Shown: positions 46,826 through 58,500 of the stretch, piece by piece
Layout: every line of letters starts with the position of its first letter
How positions within the stretch are numbered: position 1 is the first letter of the stretch
Source: Scilla litardierei
Taxonomy: Eukaryota; Streptophyta; Magnoliopsida; Asparagales; Asparagaceae
Assembly: GCA_030789695.1 (NCBI GenBank)
Contig: CM061139.1
Location: forward strand, 106,924,837 to 106,988,836
Direction of reading: 5' to 3'
DNA: 64,000 nucleotides
Made by a program: the position numbers and the translations under genes
The notes under the pieces: generated by a model
What the model saw: the letters and a program-made list of their open reading frames with translations, nothing else
Told to the model about the DNA's origin: nothing
The model's database searches: none

Positions 46826-47856
46826 CCCCCCTCCCCCCCCAAACTAGTGTTTTGCTAGTCCCTAGCAAAATTAGTGACCAATCCCAAAAGACAATGTTGA
46901 CTCCATTCATGGATTATTGGCAACACTAAAGGGTGTTGAAATCATACATATAAGGGCAAATTTCTCAAGTCTATACACTCTTCCCTATGACTATAATCTC
47001 ATTCCTCTTACGCACTCCACCATCCACACCTAAGCTTAGTATATACCTTAATATGTCGCAATCTCCTGATGTAAGATCCTTAGGAACTCTCGAGCTTATG
47101 GGATATAACACTTACTCCCTCAAAAGATCATGGAAATGAGTTGTGGTTCAAATTTCATGCATTTACTCAAATTTCATGGCAATACTTACCTTATTCAAAG
47201 TACCATGGCAAAAGTTTATGTCTTATTCAAATGTGCACAAGTGCACTTATTATTGTAGCATTTGATAGCATTCATTTGACCAACTCCAAATTCCAAGTCA
47301 CTATCTTAGGATCCATGAATATAAACCTAGCCGAAATTTTTAAAATTCCTAAGGCTTAATCAATTGATTGTTGATGCCAAGGCTTCTACATCACTATAGG
47401 GTTTCAAATGGATGGTAATTGTCATGAGCTTCAAGCTAAAGGGCCAAGTGTAAGCATGTAGAGAGACAACTAATTGCCCTCAGTACATAAAGATACAACA
47501 CACACTAATTTGCCAAAATCCACTTCAAGAATACATTTTTACCAAAGTTGAGAAGGATCACCACATTTAATCAATGGGTCTAACAAAAATCTATAAGTTG
47601 TAGAAATGTTGGTGATAGACGGAAAATTTTTATTTCATTCAACTTATTCACAAAAAGATGAAAATAATAAAAAGATGCTCAAGAAGTTTCTATATCCTAG
47701 TCTACACCCCCTAACTAAAAATAAATATGGTCATCAATGTTTGAAGGGTGAGATGAAATATATGCATAAAAATGGATAAACTAGGATAAGAAAGCTTGAG
47801 CAAGAGTTATTCATTACTACATACTAATAGATAGGAAAGTTTTGGAACGAACACAC
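46826..47856 (-). other. 3' non-coding region of element G with terminal hairpin and purine tract
   Basis: Next to the LTR, on the minus strand, lies a perfect 9-bp hairpin TTTTGCTAG-GGA-CTAGCAAAA (46870-46850), then TAGTTTGGGGGGGG and a second G-run up to 46826. A weak relative of the internal hairpin (ACTGAGGGCAAT) is near 47470-47485. No gene is seen. Confidence 0.75.
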
Positions 47857-49521
47857 CTAGTTGGTTCCACCCAGCGGTGGTTCCGTAAGCTCCATGGTAT
47901 CCTCGTCTCTACTCCACGGCTCTTGGTAATGCTTTAAGCGTTGGCCGTTCACCTTGAATTCATTGCCATTTTATGGGTTGGCAATGGTTACCATGCCATA
48001 TGGAAACACCTCCCGAACAATGAAAGGCCCAATCCACTTCGAACGAAGCTTTCTGGGGAAGAGATGAAGTCTTTGAGTTGTAGAGTAGCACTTTCTCCCC
48101 TGGTGTGATTCTCTCCTCAAAGTGATTCGAAGATGGGCGCACTTAAGCCTCTCCTTCACAAGCTTGGAATTGTTTTATGCCTCCCTCCTTATCTCTTCAA
48201 GCTCCACTAAGTGCAATTTACGAGAAGAGGTGTCAATTTCATAATTAAACTTTTTAATTACCCAAAAAGATTTGTGTTCAAGTCAATGGGCAAGTGGCAA
48301 AATTTTCCAAAAACTAATCGATATGGGGACATCCCTAAAATCGTTTTGTAGGCAGTACGGTACGCCCACAATGCCTCAGGAAGATGCATGCTCCAATCCT
48401 TCCTTGAAGGATTCACTGTCTTTTGGAGTATGTTCTTAATCTCCCGATTTGCCAACTCTCCTTGTCCATTGGTTTGGGGATGGTATAGTGTAGAAATCGT
48501 GTGTTTCACCCCAAACTTCTTCATTAAGCTTGCAGAGAGGCGGTTGCAGAAATGTGACCCTCCGTCGCTTATCATAGCCTTTGGCATCCCAAATCGTGCG
48601 AAAATGTTTTTTTCATCAATTTAAGCACGGTAGACGCATCATTGGTCCTACAAGAAATAGCCTCCACCCATTTAGATACATAATCTATTCAATCAAAATA
48701 TATGTGTACCCAAAAGATGGGAGAAATGGCCCCATAAAATCAATGCCCCAACAATCGAAAATTTCTAATTCAAGAATGGGGTTTAAAGTCATCATATTTC
48801 TTTTAGTAATCCTCCCGCCCACTTTTGGCAAGCTAAGCATGACTTACAATATGTATAAGTGTCCTTAAACATGCTAGGCCAATAAAAAATACATTGTAGA
48901 ATTTTTGCTACGGTCTTTTGGGCAGAAAAATGACCAACACACACCCTCATGGCAAAAATGCAAAACACTATCAAACTGATGGTCGGGTATGCATCTCCTT
49001 ACTATTTGGTCATTACAATACTTGTAAAGGTAAGGATCATCGAAAAAGGAAGATTTTACCTCAAAGATGAACATTTTGTAATCTTGGCGAGACCAAGTGT
49101 AGGGAGTCTTACAGGTGACCAAGTAGTTTACGATGTCGGCATACCATGGTAGTGTGTGGGAGATTGCAAAAACATGTTCGTCAAGGAACGAATCCTTCAA
49201 TGGGATGGTTGTCGCCTCCATGCTCATCGTTAACCATGAAAGGTGATCGACAACATGATTTTCCACTTCCTTCTTGTCCTTAACGACGATGTTGAATTCC
49301 TGCAATAGCGAAATCCAACGGATTAGTCTAGGCTTGGCGTCTTTCATGGAAAGGAGATATTTAAGAGCGGCATGGTCGGTAGAGATTGTAATTGGGAATC
49401 CTAATATGTAGCTCCTAAATTTCTCCAACGCGAAGACAAAGGCTAAAAGCTCCGTCTCCGTGGTGGTATAGTTTCGTTGAGCTTCATCCAAGCTCGTTCT
49501 TGCATAATAAATCACCACAGG
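47857..49521 (-). pseudogene. RNase H end and integrase of element G
   Basis: Continues the pol interrupted by H. It begins in RNase H (YTTTETELLAFVFALEKFRS, STDHAALKYLL). The integrase H2C2 zinc finger follows (HFSAQKTVAKIL, CKSCLACQ, about 48870-48960), then the catalytic core (ISDGGSHFCN, YHPQTNGQGELANREIKNIL, 48258-48590). Its C-terminal part ends near 47857 (KWIGPFIVREVFPYG, VNGQRLKHY). Several stops and frame changes separate the pieces, for example near 48250 and 48780. All catalytic motifs are recognisable, so the parent copy encoded a full Athila integrase. Confidence 0.88.
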
Positions 49522-50031
49522 TGTAGGATCTCGTCGCGCGAGGATGGAGGATCGAAAGAGAACTTACGTTAGCGTACGCAGCGCTATAGTCTCTGAACTT
49601 TGCCCTTGGATTCGTCACAACGGTCAGTACTTCGTCACAGAGGATCGAAGCAGAGTTTCCACCGTCTAAATCTCTGTTAGTGCAAGCGCTGTTAAAGGGG
49701 GGCCTTTAACAGCGCTCGTTAGTGCAAGCGCTGTTAAAGGTCTTAGATAGACAGCGCTTGTTTCAATTCATTTTATTGTTTTTCCCTACGTTTTATATTT
49801 AAATAGATCCATTTAATGTTCAAAATGCTTAAATAAACCACCAATAACATTAAATTACAAGAAACAATCATTACAAGAAACAATCAAATTAAATTGATTT
49901 TATTCAACAATCACATAAATTAGACAATGTACATTGATATTGGAAGATGATCCATAATACAAATAAGAAACATTATCGCATATAAAATCTGTTCAGTCAT
50001 TATCCATTAAATCACTCCTTGAACAATACGT

Positions 50032-50116
50032 TTCCCGACAGCAGTAGATACATTCCAGAATTGTCGGGTTCCATCTCAAAAATCTTTTCTGATGCCTCTT
50101 CTCCTAATTTGCTGTT
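50032..50116 (-). pseudogene. Captured PPR-protein fragment (E-motif region)
   Basis: Minus-strand frame: [20 protein letters not shown] followed by [12 protein letters not shown]. This matches the E motif found after the PPR tract in plant pentatricopeptide-repeat proteins (IHxNxxLGExAAExLxELEPxNSGxYVLLSN). Only about 32 codons are present, joined directly to the VPS41 piece without an intron, so it cannot function alone. Confidence 0.75.
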
Positions 50117-50202
50117 CTTGTGTATTCAGGCTTGCGAAGGCACTACTTAATCAATTCCTCCCATAGTTCATCATCATTCTGAATAGTCACAAATTCTACT
50201 GC
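50117..50202 (-). pseudogene. Captured VPS41 exon fragment
   Basis: Minus-strand frame after an acceptor-like TTTATGCAG: AVEFVTIQNDDELWEELIK, one stop (TAG where CAG is expected), then CLRKPE. This is a conserved stretch of plant VPS41, the HOPS-complex subunit for vacuolar fusion. It breaks at the codon after KPE, where PPR sequence starts. Confidence 0.8.
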
Positions 50203-50389
50203 CTGCATAAAGTCCATTATGCATTTTTTTAACTCACCCTCTGAAAGATAAGTGCAGTTTCATTAAAAGATATGGCCTACGCAAAAGTTAAAATAGGATA
50301 AAGAAATTAGGAAATAACTTTGAAGTGCAGTCAAAAAAAGTGCAAACCTCCTGTATATCTTCTAACTTGTTTATGATAACTGCAAGAGC

Positions 50390-50452
50390 CTGTCATCAGT
50401 TGCATGGCCTGAAGAACTTTGGTGTTCGGGCTGACAGTGATCAGCTTATTCT
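50390..50452 (-). pseudogene. Captured CBSX3-like exon (downstream piece)
   Basis: After an acceptor CACATACAG, the minus strand reads NKLITVSPNTKVLQAMQLMT. This is the second CBS-domain start of plant CBSX3-type mitochondrial proteins. It pairs with the exon at 50676-50750 in the correct order on the minus strand. Confidence 0.8.
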
Positions 50453-50675
50453 GTATGTGTATTAAGCCAAAAGAGCATTCTTTAAAAACGAAAAGTAATT
50501 CAGTTCTTAACTATGAATTCAAGGTTGCTATACTCCGATTGCGTTGGTAATGTACCCAGCTTCTGACATCACTGGTTCTTCATATACCACCAAAGCATAA
50601 ACCATTCACTAGACAAATAAAGAAAAGAAGCAAATATCTTGAAACAGCCTGCATATTTCATAATTCAACAAGTAC

Positions 50676-50750
50676 CTCTTCAGTCATGATGTCACCAACC
50701 TTGGTTGACTTGGATGATCTACCTTGAACAATGATTTTCCTCAGATAATA
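50676..50750 (-). pseudogene. Captured CBSX3-like exon (upstream piece)
   Basis: The minus strand reads YLRKIIVQGRSSKSTKVGD, then IMTEE, followed by the donor GTACTTG. The CBSX3-type sequence is intact in frame. The exon order and the 220-base gap to the next piece indicate capture of genomic DNA with its intron. Confidence 0.85.
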
Positions 50751-50921
50751 TGAGCATATTACCTGATATGTTTTCCAAAAAATTAGGTACAACTGAACCC
50801 TGATTTTTCAAAACATGAATTCAAAAACACACATCAGTTTTCCTGTTTTAAGTTGATTCATAACTTGTATATATGCATACAGATATGATTATACCATGTT
50901 TAAAAAACTCTAATAACATTT

Positions 50922-50925
<4 letters not shown>

Positions 50926-50963
<38 letters not shown>

Positions 50964-50971
50964 TATCGAAT

Positions 50972-51009
<38 letters not shown>

Positions 51010-51020
51010 GTGTGTGTGTG
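50926..51020. repeat. Paired (CA)n / (CA)n-(GT)n microsatellites
   Basis: (CA)n at 50926-50962, ATTATCGAATGTAA, (CA)n at about 50975-51005, then (GT)n at 51008-51020 and TCGAATGTAA again. The TCGAATGTAA spacer is duplicated and the CA/GT junction is an inverted repeat. Confidence 0.85.
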
Positions 51021-51491
51021 TCGAATGTAATAGCAGACTTAAAGTTTTGCTGGAAGGAACAAACTATCCTGCAACTACTATGGATGCCTCCATCATCATC
51101 ATAATGAACACATAGATCAAATATAATTAACACCTGCATGGTTAAATGAAATGGGACGTTATCCAAGATATGAAGTATAGTAATAATTCTTACTTCTTCG
51201 ACATCTGATCACATATTATCATCTGATTCAATTCAGGAGTGTTTAAGTAAGATGTTATCAACCGAAAATCTCAAATAACATGTAACACAATTCTAGTTAA
51301 AAATCAATGGGAAAAACAAGATGTCAAATTTTTTCTAAGAACCAGAATGGTTCAGTAGCACCAACATGTATGAAATTATGCTAGCACAATCCCCTTAAAT
51401 AAATTCAGTTCGATCATTATTCCTAAAACCAAAACATAATGCATAACAACATTCTGTTAAACATAGAAAGGTTAATAAGTAATGTTTAAAC

Positions 51492-51636
51492 CTGAGCCTC
51501 AGGGTTTCCTTGCAGCAAGGAGAAAGCTTGGACAACATGTTTTGGCACTGAAGAAACGATTGTTGCAGTCTCCCCAAGGTCTGATGCCTGACTAACTTTG
51601 ATGGGGTCATCAACAGTAGCAGGAGAAAAGTATACC
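51492..51636 (-). pseudogene. Captured exon of an unidentified gene
   Basis: 145 bases between acceptor TTTTCACAG and donor GTTTAA on the minus strand, fully open: VYFSPATVDDPIKVSQASDL, then GETATIVSSVPKHVVQAFSL and LQGNPEAQ. I do not recognise the protein. The clean splice sites and open frame support a real exon of a host gene. Confidence 0.6.
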
Positions 51637-53451
51637 CTGTGAAAACAATGCCAGTGTTGCATTAAGACTCAGAAAACATGCATTTGGCAGTAAGGAATTG
51701 CCTACATTATGATGCAGCATACCCCGGGAAAACAACATCAATTTCATGCCAAGACTCAGAAAATAAGCATTTGGTAGTAGATTTGTCAAAATCTACAGTC
51801 GAGAAAGATACTAAACATGCAATCATGGCGTTTCCTTTTCGGCTTCAAGAAATTCAACTTATGGAAGGAAAATCAACAGATTTTTATTGTCGTCTGAACA
51901 GCGGAAGAGAAAATTTGTCAAATGTTGATTTAACTATAAAAATGATCAACATACAAATGATATATGATAACTAAGCATACAATAAGTTGTAATCGATAGA
52001 TGTATCATATTGAATTTACATACATAAATATTTATGCACGATGAATCATTGCTTTCCTTTGCCAAAACTAAGAAACATCCATTATTGCTTATGCAAGAAC
52101 TCTTGACAAACGATCATACCTTCTTATGATGATTTTATGCAGTTAAACATGAGAGTATAACGCAGGTACCCGACGCGGTCAAAAGTTTTTACCACACTAT
52201 GGGGAGAAGGTAGGAGTTATCCAACTTACTATTCAGAAAAGAAGAAATCCATATCAGGTACATGCCCTTTGAGAATGTATTCACACATTACAATAATGCA
52301 TTTAATGTAAATTTATTCAACAAGAACGAAGTCTCTTTTTGTAAGGAACAATGACAGTTTCTAAAGATCATACATGATAGGAACAGGTCACAAGAGAAGT
52401 CAAATAACAATAAACAGAAGATATCAACAATAATAACACCTATCAGCTAGAAGTACATGCTTGTCATAAATTGTATGAAAGAAATGTATTTTATTATATC
52501 ATGATTGAGAGGTCAAATGGGTAAGTTAACAAAATGAGAATGCCGGAACATATCTTAGATTATAGATAATAATTCAGTGGACTTGTAAGAAGTTACATTT
52601 TGCATTATTTTAGGATGAAAGGATGAAGAAGTACTTAAACATTATTCTCCCATTTGCAAACAAAGTCCAGTGAGCGTGTCAACAATGAGATAATGTAAAA
52701 AAGAAATATATGTGGACTGCCAATTTATCAGGGACACTTAGAAAATGCATCCCATCAGTAATCAGTAATTTCGAAGAAATACTTTAGTAGTGCACAGTCC
52801 GATCGTTGCCTATATTTGTGCAATATACAATCTTGTTGACATGCTCAAGTGAAAATTTCATTTTTGTTGGCATGCCGCAAATTGGAAGTACTCGTTTGAT
52901 AATTCTAAATAGTACTTGCACGAAAATTACTTTTTAAAATATTTTCAATCGTAGATCTAGTGGAAAGCTAGAGCAAACTTACCGCAAGTCATCCAGGTAA
53001 TAAAAAGTTCGGAAACTATAATTGAGTGATCACTTAAAAACACCCTTTCAATGAACCAATATCCTATGTATCACAAGCCAACACATCATTTAACACCATT
53101 TCATTTGTTTCCCTCTGCTCTAGATAATCAAAGCAATACTTCACACAGGCATTTTGTCAAACAGTTTGAGAGCAATCCCAAACCCTATCATAAAACCCAA
53201 TTCTAATTAGAAAACCCATCACAAGTTTGACAGTAGCTACAAATTAAAGACTGATATTAGATAGATCTAAACTCATCCTAGTCTCATGCAGGAACCCAAA
53301 TGGGAAGCTAAAATCTCAAGCCCAAGATGCAATTTTGACCACCAAATCAGAGCAATAGCATCGAGAAATGAAAAACCCATGAATTAATTTCGAAAAAAAA
53401 TCTAAGAATATTTAGCCTTAAGAAATAAAAATACTCACTCTCGGGCTTACC

Positions 53452-53570
53452 GATGATCCTGGCAACAGTCTTGGTGGCCGTGGAAAGGACGGCGGAGGTG
53501 TCGATTCCCTCGAGGTTGACGATGGTGGAGAGATTCTAGTATTTCTGAAACTCGAGGAACGGAGCTTGGA
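53452..53570 (-). pseudogene. Probable captured exon of an unidentified gene
   Basis: Minus strand: FLEFQKY, a stop, then NLSTIVNLEGIDTSAVLSTA and TKTVARIIG, ending at the strong donor GGTAAGCC. Not recognised. It might be an upstream exon of the same gene as 51492-51636. Confidence 0.45.
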
Positions 53571-53889
53571 AGGGGCCGAAGTGTTGCTCGAGAGACGCGG
53601 AGCGAGAGGCGAGAGAAAGATGACCTCCGATGGCGAGAGAAAGATTATCAGGTACTACGTTTTAGGGTTTTCGATGGCTCTACATCAAAGATCAACTTTG
53701 TTTGAACTTGGACTTGGAGGCTATCGATCGATGGAGCTCAATCGACGAGAGGGGAGCTCAGTCGTCGATCGTGGTTGGGAATCATAACAGGAGAAGCGGA
53801 GAAGCTAGGGTATGGGGATAAGGGGGCAGACGAAAAACGACGGGGGAAACATTTGGAAGCCCCACTTGCGAAATTTTTTGAGCTCTTTG

Positions 53890-54230
53890 GTCTATAACAG
53901 CGCTTGCAAAAAGACAAACGATGTCTATTGTCAAACCTATAATAGCGCTTGTAAAAAGAAGCGCTGTCTATTATCTGACCTTTAACAGCGCTTTCAAAAA
54001 GAAGCGCTGTCTATTATGTGTGCTTCTAATAAACAGCGCTTGCAGAAAGAAGCGCTGTCTATTATCCGACCTTTAACATCGCTTGCAGAAAGAAGCGCTG
54101 TCTATTCTCCGACCTTTAACAGCGCTTACAAAAAGAAGCGCTGTCTATTATATGTGCCTCTAATTAACAGCGCTTATAATTGGCAAGCGCTATTAAAGGT
54201 GTGCTATTAAAGGTCCTTTTTGTAGTAGTG
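53890..54230 (-). repeat. CACTA terminal inverted end and subterminal repeats
   Basis: About ten AGCGCT-centred units arranged head-to-head, alternating AACAGCGCTTGCAAAAAG with AAGCGCTGTCTATTAT. They end in the CACTACTACAAAAAGG terminus. Subterminal repeats of this kind are transposase binding sites in CACTA elements. Confidence 0.85.
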
Positions 54231-54514
54231 AAGCCTTACCCTTGGGTCCTATTTATAGGCTTTAGGGGTAGTTATTGTAGGAAATAACCATATATAAGCT
54301 TATTAGCCTATATTAGCACATTTCCTTATCCTCTTCATTATGCACTTATCAAGTGCCTTTTTGCACTTATAAAGTGACTTTTTCCACTTATCGAGTGGTC
54401 CTTTTCACACATGAAAAGGTTCCCTTCGTACATGCTTTCATGCACACGACATCCGAGGTCCGTATACCCTCATACATCCCCTCATGGGTGTATACATGTC
54501 GTCCATATCCAACA

Positions 54515-55528
54515 TCTCCCATTCACACTTGAGGGGATTGTAAGGAAACATCTTTTCCTTTAGTTCTTCAATCTATCATACCGAGAAATAGCCCGTGTGA
54601 CCGTCATGCGCATAGAGTCCGCTGTTGTGCACTTGTTAGAGATACACAACACTCTTTGGGGTGCAAAGTTGAGTAGATCAATGCATGTTTTACCCTAGAT
54701 TATTTCTTCACATTTCTTATACTTTATATTCAACAATTGAATCCCATCTGGACTACAATTGGCTGGCCAGCTTTGAATCTCTAAAGTCCAAATGTGAATA
54801 TGAAATTAATCTTCCTCTTCTTGCGATCCTTTCGATCTTGACTTGACTCGCTTTTCTAACATGCCCCGCCAGACCGAATTTACCATAGTCCATAAGCAAC
54901 ATGCTAAGATAGCGATCACCCAGTCAAATCAAAAAGAACCAATTAGAGTCCATAAGGGTAAGCAGTAAAGACCCATGTGGTCTTTGGGTCTCATATAATA
55001 GTAAACACAATTACTATTCTAACCCAATGGTCAAATGCATACGTAGTATGAATACGTATTACAACATCACTCCTTTCCCAGGGAGCGTAAGTCTTAATGA
55101 TGTTGTAAGGATGATGGTCAGACACCACAATGTCTGACTTTGAGTCCCTTTTACTACTCATTGATCTCCTGGACCCACATACCGCATAAGACAGATAAGA
55201 TTTTAAAAATCTTCTTAGATCTTTTGTAAGCATACATATGACGCAGATCTTTCCGACCATTTTGTTCAAGTCATGACTCTAAATCATCCGTCTGACAATT
55301 TTGACTTTAAACAGGTCTCATCTTTATCTTATCCATCTGATAAAATAAAGGTGGTTGCTCATGTGAGAGAGCCAACCTCAATCTGTCCGATATACTAGAA
55401 AAACATAGCTGAGATTTAAAAGAAAATGTACACAAACATTTTCAAGAAACTCATATGCAATGTCAAAAAGAACTTATTCTTTTTTTAATTTGGTCTTTCA
55501 TAGACATGGGAATTTACATTGATACAAC
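54515..55528 (-). other. Non-coding 3' region of element H
   Basis: Lies between the pol stop and the 3' LTR; about 1 kb with no domain seen. Ends with the purine tract next to the LTR. Confidence 0.7.
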
Positions 55529-58500
55529 TCAGCTCTTACGCAATCCTTGAGAAGATAAGTGTTTGTAAAACACATCTCTAGGGATCGCCTTCGTAAGCGG
55601 ATCCGCTATCATCTCATGCGTAGATATGTATCTAATGTCTACCTTCTTGTTCTTATCTTAGTCTTTTGCAAATTTGTAGCGGATATCAATGTGTTTGGTC
55701 TTACAATGGAACTTTGGATCTTTGACATAGGCTATAGATGCTTGACTGTCACTGTATATTGGTACAGCATCTGAGTCACTTGCATCAATTAGCTTATCTA
55801 AGAACTTCCTAAGCCAAACATCTTCTTGGACTGCCATGCTAAATGCTACAAACTCGGCTTCCATAGTTGAAAGTGCGATGCAGGATTATTTCTTGCTACT
55901 CCAGGATATTGCACCAGATCCGAGTAGAAAAACATGTCCTGAGGTCGATCGTCGTTCATCGAGATCACCCGTCCAATCAGCATCAGTGTAGCCTTCGAGC
56001 CTCAAGGCATTTCCTTGATAGCATAAAGCATAGTCCGCAGTCCCTTTAAGATACCGCATTATCCTCATAACCGCTTTTCAGTGTGCTTGCCCTGGATTGG
56101 ATTGGTAACGACTTACCATTCCAACGGCAAAACAGATGTCCGGTCTTGTACACATCATAGCGTACATAAGACTACCAACTGCACTGGAATATGGAACTTT
56201 TTCCATAATTTCCTTTTCCTTTTGGTTCTTAGGACACATCTTCATACATAAATTATCTCATTTTCTTATTGGAGTATCATTGGACTTACAGTCCTGCATA
56301 TTAAAACGTTCTAGAACCTTCTTTATATAAGTCTCTTGTGAAAGAGAAAGAAGTTTCTTCGAACGATTCCTTGAAATCTTAACTCCAAGGATATATGCGG
56401 CTTCTTCCATGTCCTTCATCTCAAATATCCATCACAAAGCACTTGTCATTTTCGGCTATTAAAATGTCATCTACATATAGAGACATAATAACATACTTGC
56501 TTTTGATCCTATTGATATATACACAGTTATCTTCATCAAGCATGGTAATGCCATTTGATAAGACAACTTCTTGAAATCATATATACCATTGTCTCGAGGA
56601 TTGTTTAAGACCATATATGGACTTACGATGTTTACAAACCTTATGTTCGTTTCCTTCTTTTACAAACCCTGTTGGTTGTTCCATATAGATCTCCTCGTCC
56701 AATTCTCCATTGAGAAAGGTAGTCTTTACATCCATTTGATGTAATTCGAGGTCTAAGCAAGCTATCAAAGCCAGAATCAAGCGAATCGAGGTAAAACGAA
56801 CAACAGATGAGAAGGTCTCTTCGTAGTCTATCCCTTCATGTTGCGTAAAACCTTTCGCGACAAGGCGAGTTTTATATCTGTCTATAGAGCCATCAGCCTT
56901 ATGCTTGATCTTGAGAACCCATTTGTTCCCAATAGCTCTACGTCCTCTGGGTAAGTCAACCAAGTCCCAGACTTGGTTAACTTTCATGGATTTTAATTCC
57001 TCCTTCATCGCTTCTATCCATTTGTCTTTTACAGGGCATGATACGGCCTGTTTGAAAGTAGCAGGCTCGTCATCTTCTTGTAGTAAAGTCATAAAGGTTT
57101 GTGGGAACTCATTCTCAAATCTTAGAGGAGTTAACCTTGTACGACTACTACGTCGTATTTGAGATTCTTCAAGTCCTTGTTGACTCCAATTTAGATCAAT
57201 TCTAATATCACTCCCACTTGGAATGTCGTTAGAAATACTCCCACTTGGATCATTTTTCCCGTATGGAATAGGATTCGCATCATTCGTATTATCCATTGGT
57301 GAAGGTTGAAACGTATTTTCGTCTTCACCAAGAATTCTCCCACTCGAATGAGGTAATCCTTCTTGATCATAAATCTCAAATAGAGATAAGTCCTGACTTA
57401 TCTCGCCCTGTCTTGGAAACTCGTTTTCCAAGAAAGTGACATCCCTCGACTCAAATTCAATTAGTCCTCCATTGTCTTCCTGACCAATGAAAACATAACC
57501 TTTGGAGTTTTCTGCATATCGTATAAAGATACATTTTCTCCCCCTTGGCCCAAGTTTGCCATACTTATGGGAGGAAATATGTGCGTAGGATGCACACCTC
57601 CAAGGTTTTAATACGCTTAAGTTAGGAGACCTTTTGTTCCATAACTCATAAGGAGTGGAGCTAACTGATTTCGAGGGTACGCGATTCAAAATGAAAGCGG
57701 CCGTCAATAATGCATCACCCCAAAAGGTGATTGGCAAGCTGGCTTGCGTCATCATTGAACGGACCATTTCCATTAAAGTCATATTCCTCTTTTCTGCAAC
57801 ACCATTTTGTTGCGGAGTATAAGGCATAGTTACCTGATGAACTATGCCTTTTTCATCACAAATTTCCTTAAAACTTGTTGATTGGTATTCACCGCCTCTA
57901 TCGGTTCGCAAGACATTAATCTTGCGATCTAATTGATTTTTCACCAAACCCATATAGTTTTTAAAGCAGGTTAATGCTTCACATTTGTGGGATATCAAAT
58001 AGATATGACCGAATCGGGTGAAGTCATCAATAAAAGTGATGAAATAGGACTTCCCGCGTCTTGTCTTGACATTCATCGGACCACATATGTCCGAATGGAT
58101 GAGCTGTAATGGAACCTCGGCCCTTGTGTCGGTTCTAAACGGCTTGCGACAAGATTTCCCTACAAGGCAATGTTCGCAAGTCGACATTTCGACCTTTGAA
58201 AAATTGGATAGATGGCCACGTTTGGCAAGTCTATCCATTCGTGTTGGTCCAATGTGACCAAGCCTTACATGCCAACAAATTACATCTGACTCATAATTTG
58301 ATGAATTTGCAACAAGGAAATTTTCATTATAAAATGAGGAATCATACATTGTATTTAATACAACAAATCCTTTGAAAACATACATAGAACCAATTAAAGA
58401 ATTATTACAAGACAAGTCCACTTTACAACTATGAAAGAACCAACTATAACCAAGACCCATTAAAACGACCACAGATATATTATTCCTTCGAATATCCGGA

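Larger units (their letters stand above)
49676..54230 (-). mobile_element. Pack-CACTA DNA transposon carrying host gene fragments, left end truncated
   Basis: On the minus strand it begins with the CACTA-type terminus CACTACTACAAAAAGGACC (54230 leftwards). Subterminal repeats with AGCGCT cores (AACAGCGCTTGCAAAAAGAA and its complement) lie at 53890-54210. At the left, the same subterminal motifs occur at 49679-49770, but the CACTA terminus is missing, together with 82 bases of the adjoining LTR. One deletion across the junction explains both. I see no transposase. The interior carries exon-like pieces of several plant genes on the element's strand, with splice sites kept. Confidence 0.85.
49522..54514 (-). 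repeat. 3' LTR of element H (interrupted by the CACTA element)
   Basis: LTR parts are 49522-49675 and 54231-54514. Compared with the intact 5' LTR, about 82 bases (the equivalent of 61375-61456) are missing at the left CACTA junction. The purine tract GAATGGGAGA (minus strand) adjoins at 54515-54524. Confidence 0.88.

Noticed and set aside
51678..51974. 98-aa plus-strand frame in the CACTA element
   Set aside because: Opposite to the captured exons, no similarity recognised, and it spans intron-like AT-rich DNA.
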